DNA of 64,000 nucleotides from Candidatus Freyarchaeota archaeon. GTDB lineage: Archaea; Asgardarchaeota; Jordiarchaeia; Jordiarchaeales; Jordiarchaeaceae. The position numbers and the translations under genes are program-made. Positions within the stretch are counted from its first letter, which is position 1. Every line of letters begins with the position of its first letter. Under the pieces are notes generated by a model that was not told the origin of the DNA, did not search any database, and saw only the letters and a list, made by a program, of their open reading frames with translations. Where the stretch lies: NCBI GenBank assembly GCA_030587365.1, contig JAUQZE010000025.1, positions 1 to 64,000 of the forward strand. The letters run 5' to 3'. Positions 45,372 through 54,331 of the stretch are shown here, piece after piece.

Positions 45372-45908
45372 TCATGTTTTCCTGCGTAATATGTGTAAGG
45401 CTAACGCGAAGCCTGCCAACACGACACCAATCAACCTCCCGATGACCACAACAATTGGAACGCCCTGCGAACCCTGTGAAGCCGCTAAAAACACCACCAT
45501 TACGGTCAATAGCCTTTCAGCCTCACTAAAAGTCTCCGTGTGAGAACCAGACATATCCACCCATCTATAGCCAAAACCAGAAACCCACACCTCAACCACC
45601 AAACCAGAAGAAACCACACCCGAATACCTCTGGTAAGGCACCGCAAACCAACCCGTACAGCCATCAACACCCGTACTAGCATTACCACCACCATAACCCG
45701 GACTCGCATACACCACAACCCCACCCGAAGCCACCATCACATCAACACCAGAAACCCCAATACCACTCAGACCCACCACCCTAATCCTCAAAAAATTAGA
45801 AACCACACTCCCCGACAAATCATTACCAAAACAATCACTACCCAGATAGTATCCCTGACCCGAACAGTTCGGACTCAGGCTACGACTACATAGCAAACTA
45901 CATAACAC
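45372..45908 (-). CDS. Remnant of a surface protein with Ig-like domain and C-terminal anchor
   Basis: About 178 residues. A Gly/Ser/Val-rich beta domain (about 30-125, VRVVGLSGIGVSGVDVMVA... VVSSGLVVEVWVSGFGYRWV) is followed by two hydrophobic segments and a basic end (GVVLAGFALALHILRRKT), a plausible membrane stop. No signal peptide is present and the GTG start is poor, so this is probably the surviving C-terminus of a longer surface protein. The + strand is almost free of G and T here, the strongest strand bias in the window. A functional gene is not certain. Confidence 0.5.
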   Translation of the reverse strand: MLCSLLCSRSLSPNCSGQGYYLGSDCFGNDLSGSVVSNFLRIRVVGLSGIGVSGVDVMVASGGVVVYASPGYGGGNASTGVDGCTGWFAVPYQRYSGVVSSGLVVEVWVSGFGYRWVDMSGSHTETFSEAERLLTVMVVFLAASQGSQGVPIVVVIGRLIGVVLAGFALALHILRRKT

Positions 45909-46016
45909 ACTACATATACGGGATGTGGTAAAAAAGAAGCGGAAAATGGTATGTTTAATGAGATTTGTAATGGGTGTAAATGGTTCGTGGCAGTTTGTTT
46001 ATATTAGGCTTGTTAG

Positions 46017-46937
46017 TTACTTTTTTGACTGTTTTTCCTTTATTTTTTCCAGCGCGCCTTCTGCGGTTTCCCGGATTTCTCTGCCGTACCAGTCGTCTCC
46101 CTCATCGTCTAGGGGCCAGTCGTAATTTATGGCCCACTTTAGTGGTTCTATCGATTTCTCGTCGCCTATTTTTCCTAGGGCTGCTATCGCGGATGTTCGC
46201 TCAATGAAATCGCCGTAGTAGAGGAGTTCGATGAGTGGTTCCACCGCCCTAGCGTCTCCAATATCTCCAAGTGCATCCGCCGCTTCACTTCGAACCCTCT
46301 CATCTTCATCTTTTAGTGCCTTTATTAGTGGTTCCACCGCCCTTCTATCTCCTATTTTTCCAAGAGCTTCAGCGGTATGGCTTCGAGCAAGCTCATAACT
46401 GTCTTTTAGTGCCTCTATCAGGGGTTTTACCGCTCTCCTATCTCCTGTTTCTCCGAGAGCGATTGCTGCACTACTTCGAACTTTCTCACATGTGTCCTTT
46501 AGTGCTTGTATTAGAGGTTCTACTGCTCTATTATCCTTTATCCTCCAAAGGGAGAATGCGGCGTTACTTCGGGTATGCGGGTCTGGATGTTTTAGTGCCT
46601 TTAGGAGAGGTTTGAGAGCCTTCTTATCTCCTATCTCTCCGAGTGCCGCCGCCGCGTTTATTCGGATTTCGCTGTCATCATCACTAAGAGCTTTTATGAG
46701 GGGTTGTATGAGGGTTTCCAGAGCCTTCTCGTCTCCTTTTATTCTGTGATTATACGATATTCTTCCGAGTGCTTGTGCTGCGTTTCTTCGGATTTCGCTG
46801 TCATCATCACTAAGAGCTTTAGTTAGAGGTTCTATAACCCGCTCATCGTCTATAAATGATTGAAGAGCCTTTGCTGCTGTTCGCCGAACTTCAGTGTCCT
46901 TGCTTTTTAAGGATTCGATATGTAGGTTTATGCTCAT
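46017..46937 (-). CDS. HEAT-repeat protein (PBS-lyase-like repeats)
   Basis: About 306 residues of near-regular HEAT/PBS-lyase-type repeats (roughly 31 residues each): IGDRRAVEPLIKALKDEDERVRSEAADALG and closely similar units, about eight or nine. Such repeats form a curved scaffold; some members act with phycobilin or heme systems, but here the partner is unknown. The frame opens at a GTG (46982), but the ATG at 46937 follows GGAGGAG, and a TATA-like box at 46988-46996 is better placed for it. A relic of a paralogue in opposite orientation is at 47171. Confidence 0.8.
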   Translation of the reverse strand: MSINLHIESLKSKDTEVRRTAAKALQSFIDDERVIEPLTKALSDDDSEIRRNAAQALGRISYNHRIKGDEKALETLIQPLIKALSDDDSEIRINAAAALGEIGDKKALKPLLKALKHPDPHTRSNAAFSLWRIKDNRAVEPLIQALKDTCEKVRSSAAIALGETGDRRAVKPLIEALKDSYELARSHTAEALGKIGDRRAVEPLIKALKDEDERVRSEAADALGDIGDARAVEPLIELLYYGDFIERTSAIAALGKIGDEKSIEPLKWAINYDWPLDDEGDDWYGREIRETAEGALEKIKEKQSKK

Positions 46938-46987
46938 TACTGGTGGCTCCTCCGTCATTTCAGTATGAATATACTCTTTCACTTTCT

Positions 46988-46996
46988 CTTATATAC
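46988..46996 (-). promoter_or_regulatory. TATA-like box for HEAT gene
   Basis: GTATATAAG on the minus strand is about 52-60 bases ahead of the chosen ATG 46937 and would place transcript start just inside the longer GTG reading. Confidence 0.4.
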
Positions 46997-47170
46997 ATCA
47001 TGGTTTTGCAAAAATAGGATATTTTCGGGCTTAGTGTGATAACCATAAAAATGAGTTGCTTAAAGTTTTGCTTTGATGGATTTAATAAACAAGAGTGTGC
47101 TTATCGAGGTTAACTACTCACCTTCCGAAAGAAGGGTTAGGATTCATCGATGTTCTTTACTATTATGCCT

Positions 47171-47256
47171 CTCGAATCTTTGCTATAGCGGCTCAGTAAT
47201 ATTGGTGATGAGCGTGCTGTGGAGGCTCTTACTTGGGCTTTGAATTATGACTGTGT
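47171..47256 (+). pseudogene. HEAT-repeat gene relic
   Basis: With one frameshift, the + strand reads SRIFAIAA then SNIGDERAVEALTWALNYDC. This matches the last repeat of the intact HEAT protein (AIAALGKIGDEKSIEPL, KWAINYD). Only one repeat survives and it runs in the opposite direction, indicating an old duplication and rearrangement. Confidence 0.6.
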
Positions 47257-47345
47257 ATCAATTAAAATCTTATTTTAAAAATTCCAGAATTGTGTCGAGC
47301 GTTCGTTCAAAATGGGTTTTAAAACTTGCAACATCTCTACAATAT

Positions 47346-47546
47346 TTAACTGCAAACCATTTTGCCTGAGCTGAATATGAGTGTGGCGGTTTTTGGTTTT
47401 TCCAGTCGGTATACTAGTCCGGGGAATTGTTCTGGGTCGTATTCCACGTTTAGTATGGATCTTGCTACTTTTTCGAGGTCGATTCTCTGGTCTAGGGTTA
47501 CCGATGCGACTACATTTTCTATGTGGACGAATTCTACTTTTGGCAT
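47346..47546 (-). pseudogene. Truncated copy of tbp first repeat
   Basis: 66 codons from ATG 47546 repeat the start of TBP almost exactly (PKVEFVHIENVVASVTLDQ ... ATLIFSSGKMVC), then meet a stop in place of the second repeat. DNA identity with 45030-45238 is very high, including an unbroken stretch of over 95 bases, and begins at the shared ribosome site GGGAGC. The copy has its own TATA-like box upstream. It cannot form a full TBP saddle. It may be a dead duplicate, or be expressed as a half-TBP. Confidence 0.85.
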
Positions 47547-47592
47547 TTGTGCTCCCATCAAAATTTAAACTAGGACACTTAGTATGGTTTTA

Positions 47593-47603
47593 ACTTATAA
47601 ATT
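47593..47603 (-). promoter_or_regulatory. TATA-like box of the tbp fragment
   Basis: AATTTATAAG on the minus strand lies about 50 bases before the ATG at 47546. This sequence is not copied from the parent gene's promoter. Confidence 0.35.
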
Positions 47604-47800
47604 TGTGTGTCTATTATGGCTTCGGCTGAATTTTTTGTCATAAAGATTGTTTAATGATTTAAAACTCTTCGAAATAGGTTGGATTATTTCTTTATTGCTA
47701 GTTTTGTTGAGTTTTCTAGGTAATGTGTGTTCGGCTGTTTTGGGTTACGGTTTTGTCGTTTATTGGTTTTTGTGTTATGAGTTATTTTTGTGCGTCTTTT

Positions 47801-48985
47801 TTATGTTTTGTTTTCTTGGAGTTTTTTGGTGATTTGTTCTAGGTCTGTTAGGAACTGTTCTATGTGCTGTGTTTTTATGTGGGGCATTATGACTACGCGT
47901 AGGATGTTTGTGAATTTTCCTAGTGCCCATTTTAGTTTTCTTAGTTCTTGGTCGATTTGGCAGATGTCTAGGTTTTTTGAGGTTATTCCTACTATGTTTA
48001 TGACTGGTTTGGTTGCCAGTTCAACGTTTTCTATCCTTTCTATTCCTTTTTCTAGCTGTTGTGTTACGTTCATGCAGCTTTTTACGATTTTTTGGTATCC
48101 TTCTATTCCAAGGTGTTTTAGGATTGCCCAGGTGGCGATTGCAGTGGCTCCGGAGCGGGTTCCGAGTATTATGGGGTGGGTGTAGGTTCCTCCGGCTAGG
48201 TATGGGATTTCGAAGCAGTTTTCTTGTATGTATGATTGATTTTTGAAGAGGATTCCTCCTGCGGGTATGGGTGCGAGTCCCATTTTGTGGGGGTCTATGG
48301 TTATGGAGCAGACTCCTTTGTTTCTGAAGTCGAATTTGGGAATTTTGTAGCCCAGTCTTTCTAGGAAGGGTATTACCATGCCTCCGAATGCGGCGTCTAT
48401 GTGTAGGTAGAGGTTGTTTTCGGTGGCGATTTCTGAGAGTTCTTCTACGGGGTCCACTGTTCCGAGGGCGGTGGTGCCTGCAATTCCCACTATTGCTACT
48501 GTTTTGTTGCTGATGGCCTTTTTGACCTCGGGAACTTTTACTCTGTATTCGTGGTCAATACCAATTCGAATTAGACGGAGGCCCATTAGGTCGGCGGCCT
48601 TATCAAATGATATGTGTGCTGATTCAGGGAGGATTACTTCTGGTGTTCCACTTTTGCCTTTTGTTCTTCCGATGTTTCTGGCGATTCTCATCGCTACAAT
48701 GTTGGCCTCGGTGCCTCCGCTCACTATGTAACCCCAGCTTTCGGGATTGTTCAAAAGTTTGCCCAACATTCTTACTACTTCTACCTCTATTTCCTGTGCC
48801 CCCTGAAAAAGTCCGGGATCTCCTAGATTTTTCTCCAGATACATTGTCATGACTGATTTTGCTAGTTCATGTGGGGTGGTGCACATGCTTCCCAGAATTT
48901 TTCCGGACTCGTAGGTTAAATCCTTGTTGAGTCTGTCGCTTAATTCTTTGAGGATTTTTTCTCGTGAAACTCCTTTTTGCTTCAA
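47801..48985 (-). CDS. mfnA: L-aspartate/L-tyrosine decarboxylase (MfnA)
   Basis: 394-residue PLP decarboxylase of the group II fold: PESAHISF (H124), HIDAAFGG (D197) and SITIDPHKMGLAP (Schiff-base K234). Archaeal MfnA makes tyramine or, as aspartate decarboxylase, beta-alanine. Located in a CoA gene cluster, the beta-alanine role for phosphopantothenate is the better guess. It follows panE by 16 bases. TTG start. Strongly A/C-rich coding strand, opposite to its downstream neighbourhood. Confidence 0.9.
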   Translation of the reverse strand: MKQKGVSREKILKELSDRLNKDLTYESGKILGSMCTTPHELAKSVMTMYLEKNLGDPGLFQGAQEIEVEVVRMLGKLLNNPESWGYIVSGGTEANIVAMRIARNIGRTKGKSGTPEVILPESAHISFDKAADLMGLRLIRIGIDHEYRVKVPEVKKAISNKTVAIVGIAGTTALGTVDPVEELSEIATENNLYLHIDAAFGGMVIPFLERLGYKIPKFDFRNKGVCSITIDPHKMGLAPIPAGGILFKNQSYIQENCFEIPYLAGGTYTHPIILGTRSGATAIATWAILKHLGIEGYQKIVKSCMNVTQQLEKGIERIENVELATKPVINIVGITSKNLDICQIDQELRKLKWALGKFTNILRVVIMPHIKTQHIEQFLTDLEQITKKLQENKT

Positions 48986-49001
48986 TTGTTCTCACATCAC
49001 T

Positions 49002-49922
49002 TTAGCTGTTTTTTGTCATTCTTTTTTCCAATCCTTTTACCAGAGCGGTTATTAGCTCGTTCATCGGTGTTGGAACGCTGTGTTTTTTTCCGTACCTGGA
49101 TATGGCTCCGTTTATGAAGTCGATTTCGGTACGTTTCCCTCTCTCGATGTCCTGTAGCATTGAGTTTTTGTTTTGGGCGGTTTCTCTCGCCACCTCAAAG
49201 GTTTTTTCCACTGGGTCAAACAGTAGGTTGATGCCGAGTTTTTCCGCAACTTTCATTCCTTCCAGTACCAGTTCCTTCATGCTTACCACTATTTCGGGAA
49301 TCTCTAAGAGTTCGCCGTTCTTTAAACCCGTGAGAGCGCCCAAGGGATTTATTCCCGCATTCACAAGAGCCTTCCCCCAGACTACCCCAGAAATATTTTC
49401 AGTGACACTCGTGGGAAGCCCGCTTTCTGAGAACATTCGGGCAATATTATCCACTTCGGGGGTGTTCACTTCGTAACATCTCCCGATGATGGTTTCGCCG
49501 GCTCCAGTGTGAATGATTTTTCCAGGCTTTTCTAATATCGCACCATTAGTTGTTACCCCTCTAATTACCCTTTCTTTTCCTATTATACGGGCTGCTATTT
49601 CTTCGTTTCCCAGCCCATTCTGGAGAAACATAACCCAGGTGTTTTTACCAATTAGGGGATCTGCATCTATTACTGCCTGTTCGGTATCGTAAGCCTTTAC
49701 TATAATCAAAACCAAGTCTACTACTCCAACTTCAGAAGGCTTGTGAGTGGTTTTGACTCTAATGTGGTGGTCGCCGCTAATTCCAGTTATTTGTAATCCG
49801 TATCTCTTGATAGCGTCCACAATGGGTTTCCGGTCAATTAGTGTTACATCTACCTCGCTCTCTGCGAGAAATCCGCCGAATAGGCTGCCCATACTCCCAG
49901 AGCCCATGATAGCTACCTTCAA
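49002..49922 (-). CDS. panE: 2-dehydropantoate 2-reductase
   Basis: 306 residues. An N-terminal Rossmann fold, MKVAIMGSGSMGSLFGGFLA, binds NAD(P)H. FLQNGLGNEEIAA, RGVTTNGAI and VWGKALVNAGINPLGALTG are the catalytic Lys and substrate-domain motifs of ketopantoate reductase. It makes pantoate for CoA. It lies 16 bases upstream of mfnA, and the pantoate-using kinase is 3 kb upstream in the same direction. Confidence 0.92.
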   Translation of the reverse strand: MKVAIMGSGSMGSLFGGFLAESEVDVTLIDRKPIVDAIKRYGLQITGISGDHHIRVKTTHKPSEVGVVDLVLIIVKAYDTEQAVIDADPLIGKNTWVMFLQNGLGNEEIAARIIGKERVIRGVTTNGAILEKPGKIIHTGAGETIIGRCYEVNTPEVDNIARMFSESGLPTSVTENISGVVWGKALVNAGINPLGALTGLKNGELLEIPEIVVSMKELVLEGMKVAEKLGINLLFDPVEKTFEVARETAQNKNSMLQDIERGKRTEIDFINGAISRYGKKHSVPTPMNELITALVKGLEKRMTKNS

Positions 49923-50121
49923 TGCTACACACCAAGTTTTTAAGTGGTTTGCTTTTGCCAGAATTCATTTTCTGAATTTTATACAGACTCGCAGACAGTC
50001 TCTCAAATATTTACAATATTATCAAGGTTTGAGAAGTTGGGTTGTTAGAAAAAGGTTTTGGGACGAGGGTTAAATATTTTTTTAATGGTAAACTCGAATT
50101 TCTCTTTTTAGTTTGACTTGG

Positions 50122-52017
50122 CTATTCGCTTTTTGTTTCTTTGGATAGAAGTTTTATGACTGAGGGATACTCTTCTATCTGTTTGTAGGGTATGTACATG
50201 GAGTTTACAAATTCTTTTTGGAAGTCTGGGTCTACGGCTAGTTCTACGTATCGTATTTTCTTTGATAGGGCATATGCTTTCTCTCTGGTTTCCTTAGAAG
50301 TTAGGCACATTTTGGCTCCGGTAATAGCTGTGTTCCCTACGAATTTGATCTTTTCAGTGGGTATATCAGGTAACATTCCAAGGATTTTGGCGCTTAGAGG
50401 ATCTATGTGGTATCCGAATGCTCCTGCTATGTAGATTCTATCTAAATCTTCTTTGGTGTATCCCCTTCTTCTCAGGGTTATAGCTACTCCTGTATGTATA
50501 GCACCTTTTGAGAGTTGTATCTCCCCTATGTCCGCCTGAGTTATTGTGATCGCTTTGCCTGTGGCGGTTTCATTACCCCAAGCGATAACAAACTCTTTCT
50601 GACCATTATGTTGTATTAATCTTTCACTATCTATTTTGTTAAAGCGCCCTCTGTTATTTATTACTCCGGCTCTGAATAATCCTGCTATTCCGTCTAGGAT
50701 CCCTGAACCACAAATGCCTACAGGTGGTTCGTTATCTATTGTTTTGTAGCTTATCTCAAGACTACCTGAATCAATTTCAATTTTTTCGATTGCTCCTGTG
50801 ACGGCTTTCATTCCATATTTTATATGCGCCCCTTCAAAAGCCGGCCCAGATGCACATGAACAGGAAAGTACATCTTCACTATTTCCCACAAAAACTTCGG
50901 TGTTAGTTCCTACATCAATTAGAAGTGAACGCTCCTTGCTCTCGCAAATACCCGAAGCGATAACATCTCCAACCGCATCAGCCCCCACAAAACCAGCTAC
51001 ACATGGCAAGACATACACGTTTACCTCCGGCTCCACAGCAAGATTCAAATCTGAAGCTTTTACGTTTAGAGGGCTTTTCACAGCAGGAACGTAGGGGGTG
51101 TAAGATACATACTTTGGTTGAATCCCCAGAAAGAAGTGATGCATAGCGGTGTTTCCTACAACGGTGAGTTCATAAATGTTTTTGGTAGCGATACCCACAC
51201 TACTACATGCTTGCTTTATCAGGGAATTTATGGCACCTACAACCAGTTTCTGAAGTCTCTGAAGGTTTTTTTCACCCTCGATAGTGTAAGATATCCTAGT
51301 CATGAGATCCTCTCCATGTGCTATCTGGGGATTTTCGACTGATACTATTTCTTCGGTCTCACCGTTCAGTAGATTCACTAGATATCCTACAATTTTGGAG
51401 GTTCCAATATCCACGGCAAACCCATAAAGAACATTTGAGGCGTCTCCGGGTTCCACGGCAACCAGTTTTTTGTCATTCCAAACCACTGCTGTGACATCCC
51501 ATTGTTTTTCTCTTAAAACATCGGGCAGGTTGCTGAGTAATCTTTGACTCAGTTCCGGTTCAGAAATTCCATACTCACTCTCCAGAGCTTCAAGCAGTCT
51601 CTCCACATCCGGTCTAATGTCATGCAGAGTTGGCTTTGGTAAAAACACATGAAACTTTTTTACTAAAGGCTCCAGCTTTACCGGGCGCTCCATTCCTGTA
51701 ATCTGAATCCTACGAACCCTTATTCGTCCCTCTTCGGGAATCTCGACCACCAGGTCTCCTTTAGCTATTGTACAGCATGCAAGACGATAGCCTTCGGATA
51801 TTTCACTTTCCGACAGAAGTTTCTTTTCAGCATCAATTAATTCACTCACACAGCTTTGATCCTGTATAATTACACGACATTTACCACAGGTTGCTTTTCC
51901 ACCACATTCGGATCTTATGCCGATTCCTGATTCTTCAGCGATATCTAAAATTCTCTGATTCTGATCAGCGATGACTTTCCGCCCTTCTGGCTCAAACTGA
52001 ACAGTAATTTTCCTCAC
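50122..52017 (-). CDS. RACo-like corrinoid-activating ATPase with 2Fe-2S domain
   Basis: 631 residues. An N-terminal plant-type ferredoxin domain has C38, C44, C47 and C81 as [2Fe-2S] ligands. The rest matches reductive activators of corrinoid proteins (RACo/DUF4445): FAVDIGTSKIVGYLVN as a phosphate-binding strand of an ASKHA ATPase, FVGADAVGDVIASGI, SLLIDVGTNTEV and IYIAGAFGYHIDP. Members return Co(II) corrinoids to Co(I) with ATP. No corrinoid methyltransferase is nearby, so the target is elsewhere or different. Embedded between CoA genes. Confidence 0.85.
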   Translation of the reverse strand: MRKITVQFEPEGRKVIADQNQRILDIAEESGIGIRSECGGKATCGKCRVIIQDQSCVSELIDAEKKLLSESEISEGYRLACCTIAKGDLVVEIPEEGRIRVRRIQITGMERPVKLEPLVKKFHVFLPKPTLHDIRPDVERLLEALESEYGISEPELSQRLLSNLPDVLREKQWDVTAVVWNDKKLVAVEPGDASNVLYGFAVDIGTSKIVGYLVNLLNGETEEIVSVENPQIAHGEDLMTRISYTIEGEKNLQRLQKLVVGAINSLIKQACSSVGIATKNIYELTVVGNTAMHHFFLGIQPKYVSYTPYVPAVKSPLNVKASDLNLAVEPEVNVYVLPCVAGFVGADAVGDVIASGICESKERSLLIDVGTNTEVFVGNSEDVLSCSCASGPAFEGAHIKYGMKAVTGAIEKIEIDSGSLEISYKTIDNEPPVGICGSGILDGIAGLFRAGVINNRGRFNKIDSERLIQHNGQKEFVIAWGNETATGKAITITQADIGEIQLSKGAIHTGVAITLRRRGYTKEDLDRIYIAGAFGYHIDPLSAKILGMLPDIPTEKIKFVGNTAITGAKMCLTSKETREKAYALSKKIRYVELAVDPDFQKEFVNSMYIPYKQIEEYPSVIKLLSKETKSE

Positions 52018-52109
52018 TGCTATACACTCCGCGGTGTAGAAAAAATCTTTATTATAAACAGAGAAATGTTCATCTACAAATTTTTCGAATTAAATTTTTA
52101 CAATTGAAT

Positions 52110-52886
52110 TTAGGTAATAGTCGAACCCTTCTCAGCAATTTCTTTGAGTCGGTCTCGGATTAGTTTTAAAACTTCTCCCAAAACTTTTTTGTTATCATAA
52201 TTTTTGAGTATTTTTTTGAGTTCTTCTTTTGGTGTATTCTTTAATTTCTTAACTTCTTCAACTAGGAGAGGCATACATCTCACATGGTTGTCAACTATGG
52301 TGATGTTTGCTAATTGTGAGGTTCTACTCAGAGGATTAAGGTCTACGGCGATCACGGTTTTTCCTATTTTTCTTAAGGCTTGCGTCCTATCGCCGTCCTC
52401 TATAGGTACTAGAACGGTGTCGGCAATTAGGATTCCTCTTGTGTCCACAACCCTTCTTACGCTTGAAATTTCGGGAATTTCTCCATTAGCGGTTTCTCCC
52501 ACGCCTAGGACCTCTTTAGCTCCTGCTTCTTCTAAAACCTTTTTAATGGCTTCCAAGCGTTCAGGACTCCTGTAGAAAATATTGGCTTCTATTTTGGCTC
52601 CCGAAACTTCTGCAAGTTCTACTATTTCGTGGGGGGTGAGAACTGCAGAGTTTCCATTAACACTGATAACAGGATATTTGGATAATAACAGTGCCGCCGC
52701 CGCCGCTTTGATAGCCTTCTTAGCGGGTAGCGTTGTTTCCTCTCCCAAAAGATAATCAAACGCCTCGCCTCGGCCATGAGCTATTAATCCCGCTTTAGCC
52801 ACTACGTTATGCTCCATTCCATGAATAATCTTGTGTCTTATTCTTAGGGATTCTGCACGGGGATGACTGTCAGGAATTTCATCCAA
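52110..52886 (-). CDS. 4-phosphopantoate--beta-alanine ligase
   Basis: 258 residues of the archaeal phosphopantothenate synthetase family: DSHPRAESLRIRHKIIHGM, LIAHGRGEAFDYLLGE, YPVISVNGNSAVL and VPIEDGDRTQALRKIGKTV. Joins 4-phosphopantoate and beta-alanine with ATP to give 4-phosphopantothenate, replacing the bacterial PanC/CoaA order. It sits 13 bases after pantoate kinase in the same operon, and MfnA downstream supplies beta-alanine. Confidence 0.92.
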   Translation of the reverse strand: MDEIPDSHPRAESLRIRHKIIHGMEHNVVAKAGLIAHGRGEAFDYLLGEETTLPAKKAIKAAAAALLLSKYPVISVNGNSAVLTPHEIVELAEVSGAKIEANIFYRSPERLEAIKKVLEEAGAKEVLGVGETANGEIPEISSVRRVVDTRGILIADTVLVPIEDGDRTQALRKIGKTVIAVDLNPLSRTSQLANITIVDNHVRCMPLLVEEVKKLKNTPKEELKKILKNYDNKKVLGEVLKLIRDRLKEIAEKGSTIT

Positions 52887-52899
52887 GGTATTTTACCTC

Positions 52900-53820
52900 C
52901 TAAAGTAGTCTCGCTCCTACATTATCAATTTTTGACACGAAAACAATTCCATTAGGCATACACTCTTTAAAAATGTCGCAAGCATTCTTGGAGTCTTTCT
53001 CACTAACAAAGCAGAAAACGGACTGGCCTAGCATAACCATACTACAATATGTGTACCCAGCATCCTCTAGGCTTCTAATCGTGTTCGTAACTGTTTGGGA
53101 AGCTAAACCGATTTGCATAGTGAACCTTTTTGAAAGAGAAATCAACTTATCGATAGAAGCTTCCTTCAAAAGCTCGTTTACCAGCATATCACCAGCTTCA
53201 TTAATCTTTTTTCTTTTCTCCGGGTTAGAGAGGACTTCCTTTGTTTCCAGTTTTCCAACAGAACCGCAAACCACAACAAAATTGCAAGCAGACGGTATGA
53301 TGTCTATCTGCCCGTATCCCGGCGCACCCGGCTTAGTTCTTATTTCTATACCCCCCCTATTCTGGGCAATAACATCGCCCAATCCAGTTTTATGAGTAAC
53401 CTCTGCAATATGAGCCAGCTGCGCACTATTATTCTTAGTCAGCCCCAAATTCAGAGCTTGATTAAGCGCAAGAGAAGTACTCAGCGCCGCCGCACCACTA
53501 GCCCCATATCCCGCCCCCACTGGAATCTGCATCTCCTGCATAATTTTCAAATCATATTCCTGGTCATATTTTTGAAGAGCCAAGTCTAGTGCCAATCTCG
53601 CAGCTGTTTGAGTTACGTCGGCTTCACTTTTTTTACCATCGATAAATATTTCCACCGAGGCATGATTTGAAGGAGTTACCTGCACCCTAGTTATGACACC
53701 GTGTTGTATAGAGAATCCAGAGCCTTTAGAACCCTTTAGCAAAGGATCTATTGGTGCATCACATATACGGAAAAATGTGGTTATATGTCCAGGCGAGAAG
53801 GCTTTTGCTTCAATAACCAA
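52900..53820 (-). CDS. Pantoate kinase
   Basis: 306-residue GHMP kinase. The N-terminal KAFSPGHITTFFRICD and the ATP-binding VGAGYGASGAAALSTSLALN are typical of archaeal pantoate kinase. It phosphorylates pantoate at the 4-hydroxyl, feeding the following ligase (13-base gap). ATP loop residues (Gly-Ala-Ser-Gly-Ala) are intact and length is normal. Confidence 0.9.
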   Translation of the reverse strand: MVIEAKAFSPGHITTFFRICDAPIDPLLKGSKGSGFSIQHGVITRVQVTPSNHASVEIFIDGKKSEADVTQTAARLALDLALQKYDQEYDLKIMQEMQIPVGAGYGASGAAALSTSLALNQALNLGLTKNNSAQLAHIAEVTHKTGLGDVIAQNRGGIEIRTKPGAPGYGQIDIIPSACNFVVVCGSVGKLETKEVLSNPEKRKKINEAGDMLVNELLKEASIDKLISLSKRFTMQIGLASQTVTNTIRSLEDAGYTYCSMVMLGQSVFCFVSEKDSKNACDIFKECMPNGIVFVSKIDNVGARLL

Positions 53821-54331
53821 GTTTATCTACTTCCATACATCAATTCATTAGAACCAAATAGCTTAAGATGACGATAACCGCGATGCTTTTTATAATCTTT
53901 ATGTGGAGGGCTTTTTTAATAAACCTACATAAACTTCGCGTCTTAGACAAAATATGAAAAAAGTCTTTCATAGCAAATAAAAGCGTTATGGTTAAACTGT
54001 ATTAGTTACATAAATCAGAGCAAGTACACCATTCGTTGTAGTTTTACTGAATGCAAAGTTTCTTAATACGTCTAGTAACCTTGAGTAAGGAGCAACCAGC
54101 TCGTATAGAATATTTAATGATAAAAGCGATGCCCACTTTATGGTAGGCGAAAAAGAGTGTCATAAAGGTTTGACTCTTAAGAATCGTGGGCTCAGATGCA
54201 TCATTCGATAAAAATATAGGCTCTTACTGTGAAGAGTGTCATAGAATATATATATTTGAGAAAATCTAAATATTTTCATTATTTTATGTTGTATCTGTTC
54301 TTTTTATGCCTAAAGCTTAAATATCTGTTAA
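53821..54331. other. Divergent intergenic region with AGAGTGTCATA repeat
   Basis: AGAGTGTCATA occurs at 54154-54164 and again at 54233-54243, about 80 bases apart. A TATA-like ATATATATATTTG near 54246 could drive coaBC. The region separates the pantoate kinase and coaBC promoters and may be a shared control region. No gene seen. Confidence 0.4.
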
